From Bifidobacterium sp. (GTDB lineage: Bacteria; Actinomycetota; Actinomycetes; Actinomycetales; Bifidobacteriaceae), in assembly GCA_022739095.1 (NCBI GenBank), contig JAIJEI010000048.1, positions 1-11,956 of the forward strand: a stretch of DNA of 11,956 bases. The letters run 5' to 3'. Each line of letters opens with the position of its first letter. Position 1 is the stretch's first letter. This document shows positions 1 through 5,791 of the stretch, one piece after another. Position numbers and translations under genes: made by a program. Below the pieces are notes generated by a model. It made no database searches. It was not told the DNA's origin and saw nothing but the letters and a program-made list of their open reading frames with translations.

Positions 1-40
1 TGTTATATGTAATCACGGCCGAACAAGCTGCATAACTTAA
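1..40 (+). other. Possible C-terminal tail of an upstream + strand gene
   Basis: All three + frames stop early: at 10-12, 33-35 and 38-40. The frame beginning at base 3 reads LYVITAEQAA and then stops at 33-35; the frame beginning at base 2 stops at 38-40. A terminator pointing rightward follows at 64-95, so some + strand transcript from outside the window must end here. Too little is visible to choose the frame or name the gene. Confidence 0.3.
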
Positions 41-63
41 CCTCTTTCTTCTCTCCTTTCTCT

Positions 64-95
64 CCCCGGCGCCCATCACGCCGGGGTTTCTTTTT
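64..95 (+). terminator. Intrinsic terminator of the upstream + strand transcript
   Basis: An 8-bp perfect GC stem, CCCCGGCG (64-71) and CGCCGGGG (79-86), encloses a 7-nt loop and is followed by TTTCTTTTT (87-95). The T-run lies on the + strand side, so it ends transcription entering from the left. Read from the minus strand, the same hairpin lies 18 nt past the nox stop codon and is followed by a purine-rich stretch instead of a U-run. It is therefore at best a weak terminator for nox. Confidence 0.85.
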
Positions 96-113
96 GCGGT
101 GAGTACAGCCGTC

Positions 114-1460
114 TTACTCGGCCGCCGCCTTCATGGCCACGGCACCCACGTAATAGACGGGCTTGTCGAAGTTCGGCTGGAACAGGAAGTCCACGTTGGC
201 GAGCTGGTCGATGGTGAAGCCGGCCTGAATCGCCATGGAAATCACGTTTGCCGCGCCGGAGATATCGGCCTTGGAACAGAACTGGCCGCCCTTGACCTTG
301 CGGGTTTCCGGATCCCAGGTCAGAATCGACGTGACCGGTGTGGTGGTGAGCATGAAGTCCGGTCGGTAATCCTCGGCGAGCGAGGTCTCGCGAACCGTGA
401 GTCCGCGGCGTTCGGCACCGGCGCGGGTCAGGCCGGAGGCGGCGAGTGAGAGGTCGTACAGCTGCACGGCGGACGTGGCCTGTGTGCCCATGTACTTCAC
501 GGTCGGCGTCTCGATGTTGCGGCCCACCAGCAGGCCCTGGCGCACCGCGTTGGTGGCCAGCGGAATGTAATCGTGCTGGCCGGTAGGGTTGTAGAACACG
601 GTGGCAGAGTCGCCGGCGGCGTACACGCCCGGCACGGATGCCTGCATATAGTCGTCGACCACGATCGCGCCGTTCGGCAGCATGTCCACCTTGCCCTTGA
701 GCAGGTCGGTGTTCGGCAGGAAACCGACGGCCAGAATCGCCATTTCGGCCGTGTACTCGCCCTTTTCGGTGACCACGGTGACGGTGTCGTCGTCATTGTC
801 GCGGAACTCGACCACCTTCTGGCCGAGCGCGAGCGTTACGCCGTGCTCCTCGAACACGGCGGCCACCTGATCGGTGATGGTCTTATCGAAATTATTGGCC
901 AGCGGGCGGTCAAGGCCGTCGACCAGCGTGGTCTTGACGCCGGTGACGCTGAACTGCTCGGCGATTTCCGCGCCGATATAGCCCGAGCCGATCACCACCG
1001 CGGACTTGGCGGTTTTTGCCTTCTCCTTGATGGCGATGGCGTGATCCCAGTTCTTGCACAGCAGCACGTGCGGGCTGTCGATGCCGGGGATCGGCGGAAT
1101 GACCGGGCGCGATCCGGTAGTCACGACCAGTTTGTCGAAAGCGAGGGTCTGCTCGGCGGGGTCTCCGGCCTCGTCCAGCGCGCGGTAGGTGAGGGTTCTG
1201 GCGTCGAGGTCCACGGACGTCACGTCGGTGCGCATGTGCATGGTCGCGCCGGCTTCGGCCAGGGCGGCAGGGGAGGAGTAGAACATTTTCTTCGGGTCGG
1301 ACACGTGGTCGCCCACCCACAGGGCGATGCCGCAGGAGAGGAAGGACAGCGTACCGTTGCGCTCGAAGACATGGACGGTCCAATCGGGGTGCTCGGCGAG
1401 AATCGAGGTGGTGGCGAACGTGCCGGCGTGCGTGCAGCCGATAACGGCGACTGTGGTCAT
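114..1460 (-). CDS. nox: NADH oxidase, FAD-dependent (Nox / CoA-disulfide reductase family)
   Basis: A 448-residue soluble flavoprotein expected to oxidise NADH with oxygen, probably to water, which helps an anaerobe tolerate oxygen and regenerate NAD+. The N-terminal FAD-binding segment has the family form VIGCTHAGT (residues 6-14) with the conserved His11. Cys43 in SFLSCG is the single redox-active cysteine of this family. TTGSRP lies at 114-119. A second Rossmann motif, GSGYIG (158-163), binds NADH, with Asp181 at the end of the following strand as expected for NADH over NADPH. AAGDS (281-285) is the second FAD contact. The start is set at ATG 1460-1458 because AAAGGAG precedes it and the protein then begins directly at the FAD motif; an upstream in-frame ATG at 1499 would add 13 unconserved residues. 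It is transcribed divergently from murA. Whether water or peroxide is formed, or CoA disulfide is also reduced, cannot be read from sequence. Confidence 0.93.
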   Translation of the reverse strand: MTTVAVIGCTHAGTFATTSILAEHPDWTVHVFERNGTLSFLSCGIALWVGDHVSDPKKMFYSSPAALAEAGATMHMRTDVTSVDLDARTLTYRALDEAGDPAEQTLAFDKLVVTTGSRPVIPPIPGIDSPHVLLCKNWDHAIAIKEKAKTAKSAVVIGSGYIGAEIAEQFSVTGVKTTLVDGLDRPLANNFDKTITDQVAAVFEEHGVTLALGQKVVEFRDNDDDTVTVVTEKGEYTAEMAILAVGFLPNTDLLKGKVDMLPNGAIVVDDYMQASVPGVYAAGDSATVFYNPTGQHDYIPLATNAVRQGLLVGRNIETPTVKYMGTQATSAVQLYDLSLAASGLTRAGAERRGLTVRETSLAEDYRPDFMLTTTPVTSILTWDPETRKVKGGQFCSKADISGAANVISMAIQAGFTIDQLANVDFLFQPNFDKPVYYVGAVAMKAAAE

Positions 1461-1482
1461 AAATGCTCCTTTGCTTGTGGCC

Positions 1483-1513
1483 ATGGCGTCTGATGCCATT
1501 GCCCTGAATCGTA
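1483..1513 (-). promoter_or_regulatory. Candidate nox promoter -10 box and palindromic operator
   Basis: On the minus strand a -10-like TACGAT (1513-1508) lies about 48 nt upstream of the nox start; no good -35 box was found. Just downstream, at the expected transcription start, is the 17-bp palindrome ATGGCGTCTGATGCCAT (1483-1499). Its 8-nt arms match at all but one position around a single central base. It sits before the ribosome binding site, where a bound repressor would block transcription. I do not recognise the motif; it is not the Rex consensus TTGTGAA-N4-TTCACAA. Confidence 0.35.
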
Positions 1514-1709
1514 GCGTAGAAGTATGGAGAACGCCGTGGCGGCAAATGTGAGGAAGGTCACGTTATTGGTTTGATTCGACGGGGGCATGGGATCCGTTGT
1601 GCACGGTGATCAAAGTTCGGCTGGGGACGCATTTCACGGAGTCGGCACATGGCTTATGGCAAACTGGACGGTAGCATTTTTTGAATCTTGATTGATTGAG
1701 GAGAGTGGC
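1514..1709. other. Intergenic region between divergent nox and murA
   Basis: About 200 bases upstream of murA with no credible gene. The murA promoter should lie here, but I found only a weak -10-like TAGCAT at 1672-1677 with no matching -35 box. A clear ribosome binding site, GAGGAG (1698-1703), stands 6 nt before the GTG start of murA. Confidence 0.4.
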
Positions 1710-3035
1710 GTGGCTGAGAATCCGGATGACGTGTTGCATGTCGAGGGTGGCAAGCCTTTGAATGGCACGATCAAGGTGCGTGGCGCGAAGAACTTCGTGA
1801 GCAAGGCGATGGTCGCCGCGTTGCTGGCGCCGGGCAAGTCGGTGCTGAAGAACGTGCCGGAGATTCGTGACGTGCATGTGGTGTCTGATTTGCTGCGTCT
1901 GCACGGCGTGGACGTGGATGTGGATGGTGCGAACGGCATCGTGACGATTGATGCCTCGCACGTACAGCTGGCCGACGTGGCCGACGTGGACACGCTGTCC
2001 GGTTCGTCGCGCATCCCGATCCTGTTCTCCGGCCCGCTCGTGCACCGTTTGGGTGAGGCGTTCATTCCCGCGTTGGGCGGCTGCGCGATTGGCGGCCGTC
2101 CGATCGACTTCCACTTGGAGACGCTGCGCAAGCTGGGTGCCACGGTGGACAAGGAGCACAAGGACGGCATCCACATCACCGCGCCCAACGGCCTGCGCGG
2201 CGCGAAGATCCACCTGCCCTACCCGTCGGTAGGCGCCACCGAGCAGACCTTGCTGGCTGCCGTGCTGGCCGAGGGCAGGACCGAACTGTCGGGCGCGGCC
2301 ACCGAGCCGGAGATCATGGACTTGGTGTGCGTGCTGCAGAAGATGGGCGCGATCATTTCCGTGGACGTGGACCGCACCTTCCGCATTGAAGGCGTCAAGG
2401 AGCTGCAAGGCTACACGCACACGTCGCTGACGGATCGCATCGAGGCGGCGTCCTGGGCGTCGGCCGCGCTCGCCACGCACGGCGACATCTTCGTCAAGGG
2501 CGCCACCCAGCCGGAGATGATCACGTTCCTGAACGTGTTCCGCAAGGTGGGTGGCAAGTTCGAAGTGACGGATAAGGGCATTCGTTTCTGGCATCCGGGC
2601 GGGGACTTGAAGCCCGTGGCTATCGAGACGGACGTGCACCCTGGCTTCATGACCGACTGGCAGCAGCCGCTCGTGGTGGCCCTGACCCAGGCCAACGGGC
2701 TGAGTATTGTGCACGAGACGGTGTACGAGAACCGTTTCGGGTTCACCAAGCCGCTCGTGCAGATGGGTGCCACGATCCAGCTGTACCGCGAGTGCCTAGG
2801 CTCGCTGCCGTGCCGCTTCCAGCAGCGCAACTACAAGCATTCCGCCGTGATCTTCGGCCCGACCCCGCTGACCGGACGCGACATCGACGTGCCGGACCTG
2901 CGCGGCGGCTTCTCGCACCTGATTGCTGCGCTGGCCGCCTCCGGCCCGTCCGACGTGCACGGCATCAGCCTGATCGACCGAGGCTACGCCGACTTCCGCG
3001 GCAAACTCGAAGCCCTCGGCGCCGACTTCGATTAA
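1710..3035 (+). CDS. murA: UDP-N-acetylglucosamine 1-carboxyvinyltransferase (MurA)
   Basis: A 441-residue cytoplasmic enzyme that transfers enolpyruvate from phosphoenolpyruvate to UDP-GlcNAc, the first committed step of peptidoglycan synthesis. The substrate-binding Lys27-Asn28 pair lies in VRGAKNF. The catalytic Cys125 is in GGCAIGGRP, equivalent to E. coli Cys115 and the residue alkylated by fosfomycin; mycobacteria carry Asp here, so this version should be drug-sensitive at that site. MTDWQ corresponds to the E. coli catalytic Asp305 region, and PDLRGG and IDRGY are the usual C-terminal motifs. The start is GTG 1710, chosen because GAGGAG stands 6 nt upstream; an in-frame TTG at 1692 overlaps the ribosome-binding region. 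Length is near that of E. coli MurA (419 residues). A single-gene transcript is likely, with a terminator 15 nt after the stop. Confidence 0.96.
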   Translation: MAENPDDVLHVEGGKPLNGTIKVRGAKNFVSKAMVAALLAPGKSVLKNVPEIRDVHVVSDLLRLHGVDVDVDGANGIVTIDASHVQLADVADVDTLSGSSRIPILFSGPLVHRLGEAFIPALGGCAIGGRPIDFHLETLRKLGATVDKEHKDGIHITAPNGLRGAKIHLPYPSVGATEQTLLAAVLAEGRTELSGAATEPEIMDLVCVLQKMGAIISVDVDRTFRIEGVKELQGYTHTSLTDRIEAASWASAALATHGDIFVKGATQPEMITFLNVFRKVGGKFEVTDKGIRFWHPGGDLKPVAIETDVHPGFMTDWQQPLVVALTQANGLSIVHETVYENRFGFTKPLVQMGATIQLYRECLGSLPCRFQQRNYKHSAVIFGPTPLTGRDIDVPDLRGGFSHLIAALAASGPSDVHGISLIDRGYADFRGKLEALGADFD

Positions 3036-3049
3036 TTCGGCCGTTCCCC

Positions 3050-3081
3050 GGCTCCCCTCTCTGAGGGGAGCCACAATTTTT
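3050..3081 (+). terminator. Intrinsic terminator after murA
   Basis: GGCTCCCCT (3050-3058) and AGGGGAGCC (3064-3072) form a perfect 9-bp stem, extendable by one C-G pair. TTTTT (3077-3081) follows after ACAA. The T-run overlaps the stop codon of the convergent minus-strand gene (TAA at 3082-3080). On the minus strand the hairpin is followed by GGGGAACGG, so it acts mainly on murA. Confidence 0.85.
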
Positions 3082-4333
3082 ACAACAGCCCGTCCGCCTC
3101 AAGTGCGGCGGCCATGCGGTCGAAGCATTCCTCCAGTAGCGGGTAGGGCATGGCGAAGTTCATGCGCACGCAACCGCGCCCGACCTCGCCGCATTCGCGA
3201 CCGTCCGTCAACGCCACATTGGCCTTCTTAAAGAAGTAGTCGGCCGGGTCGTCGATGCCCAGTGGCGAGAAATCCAGCCACGCGATATACGTGCCCTGCG
3301 GCTCCACATAGCGCACCTTGGCGAATCTCGTGCGCATTTGTTCATTGACCAGCGCGATGTTGCGCTCGATGTACGCCATCACGCCCTCGAACCATGCCGC
3401 GCCGCCGTCGTAGGCCGCGGTGGTGGCGATGGCGCCGATGGTGGCCGTCTGATGCTCGGACCATTCCGCGTTTCTCATCCACAGTTCCAGATCGTCCGGA
3501 TTGGTGAGAATCACCTGCGCGCACTTGGTGCCGGGAATGTTGAACGACTTCGAGGCTGAAGTGGAGGTGAAAGCCTGCATGACCGTCTGCCGGTTGATTG
3601 AGGCGAATGGCACATGCGTGTGGCCTTGGTAGACGAACGGCGCGTGAATCTCATCGGAGAATATACGCACGTCGTACTTTGCGGCCAGATCGGACAATCG
3701 CAGCATTTCTTCGCGCGTCAATACCTTGCCGATCGGGTTGTGCGGGTTGCACAGCACGAAGGCATGGCAGCCGTTCGCGAATGTCTGCTCGATGGCGTCG
3801 AAATCGAACAGCCACTCGCCATTGCGCCCGCTGCCCTCGCCGGCGCCCGCGCACAGCATCGGAATCTCAAGGACCTCCACGCCATACAGGCGCGGCACGC
3901 TCAGGAACGGCATATAGGCCGGAGTCGGCACCACGATGGAGTTGCCGGCGTGCACGATCTCGCGCAGGAACACCTCGAACGCCTCCAGCACGTCCGGCAC
4001 CGGGCGGATGCACGTCGGATCCACCTCCCAGCCGTAGCGGCGCTGCCATGCGGCGCACGAGCGGGCGACCTCCTTCTTCCACGGGTCGGGAATGTAGCCG
4101 AGCGCGCCACGTTCGGTGGCCTCTTCGATGGCTTCGGCCACGCACGGCGCCAGACCGTAATCCATCTCGGCGATAAATGCACCGATGCAGCCGGGGTAGC
4201 GGGTCCATTTGTCCGAACCGACCTGCTCCAGATCCTCGATGGTCGTCACGTCGATGTGGCGGGCATCAAAGCAAGAGGCGCCGGCGGTTGCTTTGCTCAA
4301 AGTCGTTGACTGGGGAATGTTGTTCATGTTCAT
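3080..4333 (-). CDS. MalY/PatB-family PLP-dependent C-S beta-lyase or aminotransferase
   Basis: A 417-residue fold-type I PLP enzyme. The MalY/PatB group usually splits cystathionine or cysteine to a thiol, pyruvate and ammonia, so a role in methionine/cysteine metabolism is likely. Family marks in order: KWTRYP (42-47), AEMDY (55-59), GY (79-80), CNPHNPIGKV (195-204) with the PLP-contacting Asn199, SDEIH (226-230) whose Asp227 pairs with the PLP pyridine nitrogen, SASKSFNIPG (259-268) with Lys262 as the Schiff-base lysine, and Arg390 in CVRMNF as carboxylate binder. Full length for the family. Two Mets (1 and 3) are possible starts; neither has a strong ribosome binding site. It lies 93 nt downstream of a LysR gene on the same strand, so co-transcription or control by that regulator is plausible. 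In E. coli the namesake MalY also represses the maltose system, so substrate and role should not be taken from the name. Confidence 0.88.
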   Translation of the reverse strand: MNMNNIPQSTTLSKATAGASCFDARHIDVTTIEDLEQVGSDKWTRYPGCIGAFIAEMDYGLAPCVAEAIEEATERGALGYIPDPWKKEVARSCAAWQRRYGWEVDPTCIRPVPDVLEAFEVFLREIVHAGNSIVVPTPAYMPFLSVPRLYGVEVLEIPMLCAGAGEGSGRNGEWLFDFDAIEQTFANGCHAFVLCNPHNPIGKVLTREEMLRLSDLAAKYDVRIFSDEIHAPFVYQGHTHVPFASINRQTVMQAFTSTSASKSFNIPGTKCAQVILTNPDDLELWMRNAEWSEHQTATIGAIATTAAYDGGAAWFEGVMAYIERNIALVNEQMRTRFAKVRYVEPQGTYIAWLDFSPLGIDDPADYFFKKANVALTDGRECGEVGRGCVRMNFAMPYPLLEECFDRMAAALEADGLL

Positions 4334-4348
4334 AACATGCCATTGTTC

Positions 4349-4373
4349 CCGGTGCAGACGGGCTGCTCACCGG
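4349..4373 (-). other. Imperfect hairpin in the lysR-malY gap
   Basis: CCGGTG (4349-4354) pairs with CACCGG (4368-4373) and CAG (4355-4357) with CTG (4363-4365), with a 2-nt bulge and a 5-nt loop. No U-run follows on the minus strand. It would sit 16 nt upstream of the malY start codon in a shared mRNA, so it may be an intercistronic structure affecting translation or mRNA processing. Function unknown. Confidence 0.35.
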
Positions 4374-4395
4374 TCTGGCTCCCCGAAATCGTGAT

Positions 4396-4420
4396 GGCGT
4401 TCGCAAGCTTGCTTATCGCC
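4396..4420. promoter_or_regulatory. Nested palindrome between lysR and malY
   Basis: A perfect 10-bp palindrome, GCAAGCTTGC (4403-4412), is flanked by outer arms GGCG (4396-4399) and CGCC (4417-4420). It lies 63-87 nt upstream of the malY start, just after the lysR stop. It could be an operator for malY or the base of a hairpin at the lysR 3' end. A perfect 10-mer palindrome is not rare by chance, so confidence is low. Confidence 0.3.
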
Positions 4421-4426
4421 GTGCGA

Positions 4427-5359
4427 CTACTTGGCACTCAAATATTTGAGTGATGTGCGCTCGAGCTCCTTGAGCAGCGAGCTGAGCGCGGGGCGATGGT
4501 CGCCGGCACGAGTCACGATGCCGACCTCGCGCGCCGCGAAATCGTCGGCAATGGGACAGGCCACCAGATCGCCTTGCAGATTGATATGCGTATCGAGCGC
4601 CGGCACCAGCGAGACGCCCATACCAACCTCGACCAGGTTCTGCGTGGCCCAGTAATCATCCGTGCAGTGGCGGATATCCGGTTTGAATCCGGCACGGGTG
4701 GCCAGTTTCACCAGATTTGCGCGGCAGGTGGGACAGCCGGCGATCCAATGCTCGTCTTTGGCGGCGGACAGCGGCACAGGTTCGCCGGTCTCCTCGAATC
4801 GTTTGGCGATGTCGCCGGAACGGCGGACCAACAGTCGCATCGGATCGTAACCCAGCGAATGGAAAGTCAGGTCGTCGCCGATGTGCAGGAAGTTCGGGAT
4901 ACTGCTGTACCGGAACACGGCGGCGGCATCGGCCTTGCCTTGGGAAATCATACCGATCGCCTCCGGCGGCTCCATCTGAATCAGGCTCAGCTCGATGTCC
5001 GTGAACATACTGAGCTTGACCACGGTACGAGCCGCGATAGTAGAGCAGATTGACGGCGGGGCCACCAAATGCAGGTGAGCAAACCGATGATGCCGATAAT
5101 CCTCAACCTCACGGGCCGCCCGCTCCAGCCGATCGGCGATGGCCTCGCCGTGGCGGGCGAGCATCGAACCGGTGGCGGTGAATTCCACACCATGCGAGGT
5201 GCGTTGCACCAGAGTCGAACCGCACTGTGCCTCCAGCTTTTTGATCTGTTGGCTGATGGCCGGCTGCGACCAACCCGTGGCCTTGGCCGTGGCGGAGAAC
5301 GAACCATACTGTTCGATCTGCCACAACGTGACCAATGATTGGGGGTTGAGTGCGGCCAT
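4427..5359 (-). CDS. LysR-family transcriptional regulator
   Basis: A 310-residue DNA-binding regulator. The N-terminal winged helix-turn-helix spans about residues 7-66. Its helix-turn-helix core lies at 20-40: SFSATAKATGWSQ is followed by the recognition helix with PAISQQIKKLE (33-43), and FTATG (60-64) closes the wing. A linker helix and a C-terminal periplasmic-binding-protein-like effector domain (about 90-300) follow, with the typical LVEVGMGVSLVP near its end. Length is usual for the family. The start is ATG 5359-5357 because AAAGAGG stands 5 nt upstream. The ligand cannot be read from sequence. The neighbouring malY-like gene on the same strand and the MFS transporter remnant upstream make sulfur amino acid control, or control of a lost transporter, the two simplest guesses. 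Confidence 0.93.
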   Translation of the reverse strand: MAALNPQSLVTLWQIEQYGSFSATAKATGWSQPAISQQIKKLEAQCGSTLVQRTSHGVEFTATGSMLARHGEAIADRLERAAREVEDYRHHRFAHLHLVAPPSICSTIAARTVVKLSMFTDIELSLIQMEPPEAIGMISQGKADAAAVFRYSSIPNFLHIGDDLTFHSLGYDPMRLLVRRSGDIAKRFEETGEPVPLSAAKDEHWIAGCPTCRANLVKLATRAGFKPDIRHCTDDYWATQNLVEVGMGVSLVPALDTHINLQGDLVACPIADDFAAREVGIVTRAGDHRPALSSLLKELERTSLKYLSAK

Positions 5360-5390
5360 AGGTACCTCTTTCGTGCCTTTTCGTGCGGTG

Positions 5391-5411
5391 ATTCAATTAT
5401 GGGCGACGAAT
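5391..5411 (-). promoter_or_regulatory. Candidate lysR promoter -10 and inverted repeat
   Basis: CATAAT on the minus strand (5401-5396) matches the -10 consensus at 5 of 6 bases and lies about 36 nt upstream of the lysR start codon. It sits inside an inverted repeat, ATTC (5391-5394) and GAAT (5408-5411), 13 nt apart. LysR proteins commonly repress their own genes, so this may be an autoregulatory site. No convincing -35 box was found. Confidence 0.35.
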
Positions 5412-5448
5412 ATGACTGGCTGACGGGATGTGGCGTGCGCGCCGATCG

Positions 5449-5760
5449 TCAGTCCTCGAACTGCTTGGCGAGCGGAACCATCAGCACGGTGAACACGGCG
5501 AACAGGCCGGCGATGAAGGCGCCCGCCACACCGGATACGCCGATCAGACCATCGGCAATGCCATAGACGGTGGCGTCGAAGCCGAGCACCGTGCGAATCG
5601 TGTACGGGAAGCCAACGCCGGAATAACCGATAAGCACAAAATTGAGCGCCGCCGCGAACAGCAACAGCTTGAATACATTCGGCCGGTCTCTGATGAGGAA
5701 TCGTACGCCTGCCTTGAGGTCTTCAAGTGGAGTGGGCAGCATATAGGCAAACCAGGGCGC
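5449..5760 (-). pseudogene. Truncated MFS transporter remnant
   Basis: About 103 in-frame codons ending at TGA 5451-5449 read as the middle of a major facilitator superfamily exporter. A cytoplasmic-loop segment, PLEDLKAGVRFLIRDRP, is followed by a membrane helix (KLLLFAAALNFVLIG), then FPYTIRTVLGF, VYGIADGLIG and a final hydrophobic stretch ending PLAKQFED. This order resembles the segment after the sixth helix in MefA/EntS-like exporters, which are usually about 400 residues with 12 helices. The first half is absent, and after the second helix the sequence jumps to what looks like a C-terminus, suggesting an internal deletion as well. The only useful Met (5742) has no ribosome binding site. 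The reading frame itself is undamaged, so loss may be recent. Its broken 5' end lies about 30 nt from the divergent argS start. Family is inferred by eye. Confidence 0.72.
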
Positions 5761-5791
5761 AAGTGTCGCCGTTCTCAGTATCCTTAGAAGA
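5761..5791 (+). promoter_or_regulatory. argS 5' region, possible leaderless start
   Basis: The ATG of argS at 5792 lacks a normal ribosome binding site; the only purine run, AGAAGA, abuts the start codon. A -10-like TATCCT (5779-5784) places transcription start at about 5791-5792, so the mRNA may be leaderless, a mode common in actinobacteria. An alternative is a longer leader from TTGAGG (5714-5719), whose -10 partner is poor (CAGCAT 5737-5742). Confidence 0.3.

Noticed and set aside
573..1493. 306-codon + strand frame opposite nox
   Set aside because: Antisense shadow of nox; Gly/His/Val-rich with no motif.
1461..1499. N-terminal extension of nox to an ATG at 1499
   Set aside because: The 13 extra residues are not part of the family, would cover the candidate operator, and the ATG at 1460 has a good ribosome binding site.
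1692..1709. TTG at 1692 as murA start
   Set aside because: It would place the start over the strong GAGGAG ribosome binding site that serves GTG 1710.
1563..2714. 383-codon minus-strand frame opposite murA
   Set aside because: Rich in His, Arg and Gln with no domain pattern, and murA on the + strand explains the region.
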